Below, piece after piece: positions 63,711 to 64,000 of a stretch of DNA of 64,000 nucleotides. Position 1 is the first letter of the stretch. Each line of letters opens with the position of its first letter. The position numbers and the translations under genes are program-made. Source of the stretch: Brevundimonas sp. Leaf363 (GTDB taxonomy: Bacteria; Pseudomonadota; Alphaproteobacteria; Caulobacterales; Caulobacteraceae); NCBI RefSeq assembly GCF_001424025.1, contig NZ_LMPZ01000004.1:186001-250000 (forward strand), in the 5' to 3' direction. The notes below the pieces were generated by a model that saw only the letters and a program-made list of their open reading frames with translations, was not told the origin of the DNA and did not search any database.

Positions 63711-64000
63711 GCGGCGGTTTCCGGTTCGTGGGCGCGCTCGAAGGCCTCGATCGCGGGCATATGGGTCTGCAGCCAACCCAGGGTGTCTACCCCGTTCAGC
63801 AGGCATTGGCGGGCGAAGCTCTCGACCTTGAACGGCACAGGCGGGGCGTTGCCGCGCCGCACCTCGCCGGCCTCCAGATCGATGGTCACCGGCTGCTCCG
63901 GGTGGGCCGCCAGATCGTCCCAGACGGCCTGGTCCACCACGATGGGCAGAAAGCCGTTCTTCAGGGCGTTGGAGGTGAAGATGTCGGCGATCTCGGTCGA
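63707..64000 (-). CDS. leuD: 3-isopropylmalate dehydratase small subunit (partial)
   Basis: The 3' 294 bp of leuD; the start lies beyond the window. The visible part, STEIADIFTSNALKNGFLPIVVD followed by the C-terminal GVDTLGWLQTHMPAIEAFE, matches the small subunit of isopropylmalate isomerase, which works with LeuC to convert 2- to 3-isopropylmalate. It is translationally coupled to leuB. Confidence 0.93.
   Translation of the reverse strand, partial: STEIADIFTSNALKNGFLPIVVDQAVWDDLAAHPEQPVTIDLEAGEVRRGNAPPVPFKVESFARQCLLNGVDTLGWLQTHMPAIEAFERAHEPETAA

Overview
The window is 64 kb of GC-rich chromosomal DNA from an alphaproteobacterium, most likely a member of the Caulobacteraceae and probably Brevundimonas. 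The grounds are the alphaproteobacterial gene orders (ctaC-ctaD-ctaB-coxF-ctaG-coxC-SURF1 and yebC near ruvCAB), the TonB-Xanth-Caul type receptor inside a Caulobacter-like maltodextrin locus, Caulobacterales-style DUF proteins, and short intergenic repeats with CTCCC/GGGAG hairpins. I see no rRNA, tRNA, CRISPR, transposase or prophage genes. The assignment is by inference, not by a search.

Left part (1-17 kb): a long-chain-type acyl-CoA dehydrogenase, a DUF3885 protein, a 45-residue small ORF, rsmE (carrying an in-frame 138-bp inverted-repeat element), glutamate-cysteine ligase, a subtilisin autotransporter, a DUF72 protein, acetoacetyl-CoA reductase, a DUF4908-like protein, gloB, a methyltransferase, an overlapping sixA-like/DUF952/pyrD run, a membrane hybrid histidine kinase, an orphan vsr whose start codon lies in a repeat, a peroxiredoxin and yqgE.

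17-27 kb is one long minus-strand run: cytochrome c oxidase structural and assembly genes (ctaC, ctaD, ctaB, coxF-like, ctaG, coxC, DUF983, SURF1), then an M16 peptidase, a GNAT acetyltransferase and a GGDEF/EAL protein. Several junctions are 4-bp GTGA overlaps. 27.6-29.3 kb holds a compact padR-DUF1700-GIN-domain operon. 29.3-36 kb holds ruvC-ruvA-ruvB, a reduced FtsW/RodA-like membrane protein and gluQ in one overlapping operon, followed by a small membrane wHTH-like protein, a TonB-like protein, a hemerythrin, a ParE-type toxin-antitoxin pair and yebC.

36-42 kb is metabolic: thioesterase, zinc alcohol dehydrogenase, a sodium:solute symporter divergent from a sugar-dehydrogenase-like SDR, and dctA. 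42.3-60.1 kb is the main accessory system, an alpha-glucan (starch/maltodextrin) utilisation locus. It has a flavin-dependent tryptophan-halogenase-family enzyme, a FucP-type sugar transporter, a TonB-dependent receptor, an exported GH13 amylase, a cytoplasmic GH13 alpha-glucosidase, a LacI repressor, a GH97 alpha-glucosidase, an SLC45-type oligosaccharide transporter, an esterase and a GH15 glucoamylase. The receptor would bring maltodextrins into the periplasm, GH13/GH97/GH15 enzymes would cut them to glucose or short oligosaccharides, the MFS carriers would take these across the inner membrane, and the LacI protein probably acts on TTTGC/GCAAA-type inverted repeats seen at both divergent promoters. 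The halogenase is the odd member.

The right end holds a TorF-like porin, amtB with a clear sigma-54 type promoter but no glnK beside it, leuB and the 3' part of leuD, which runs off the window.
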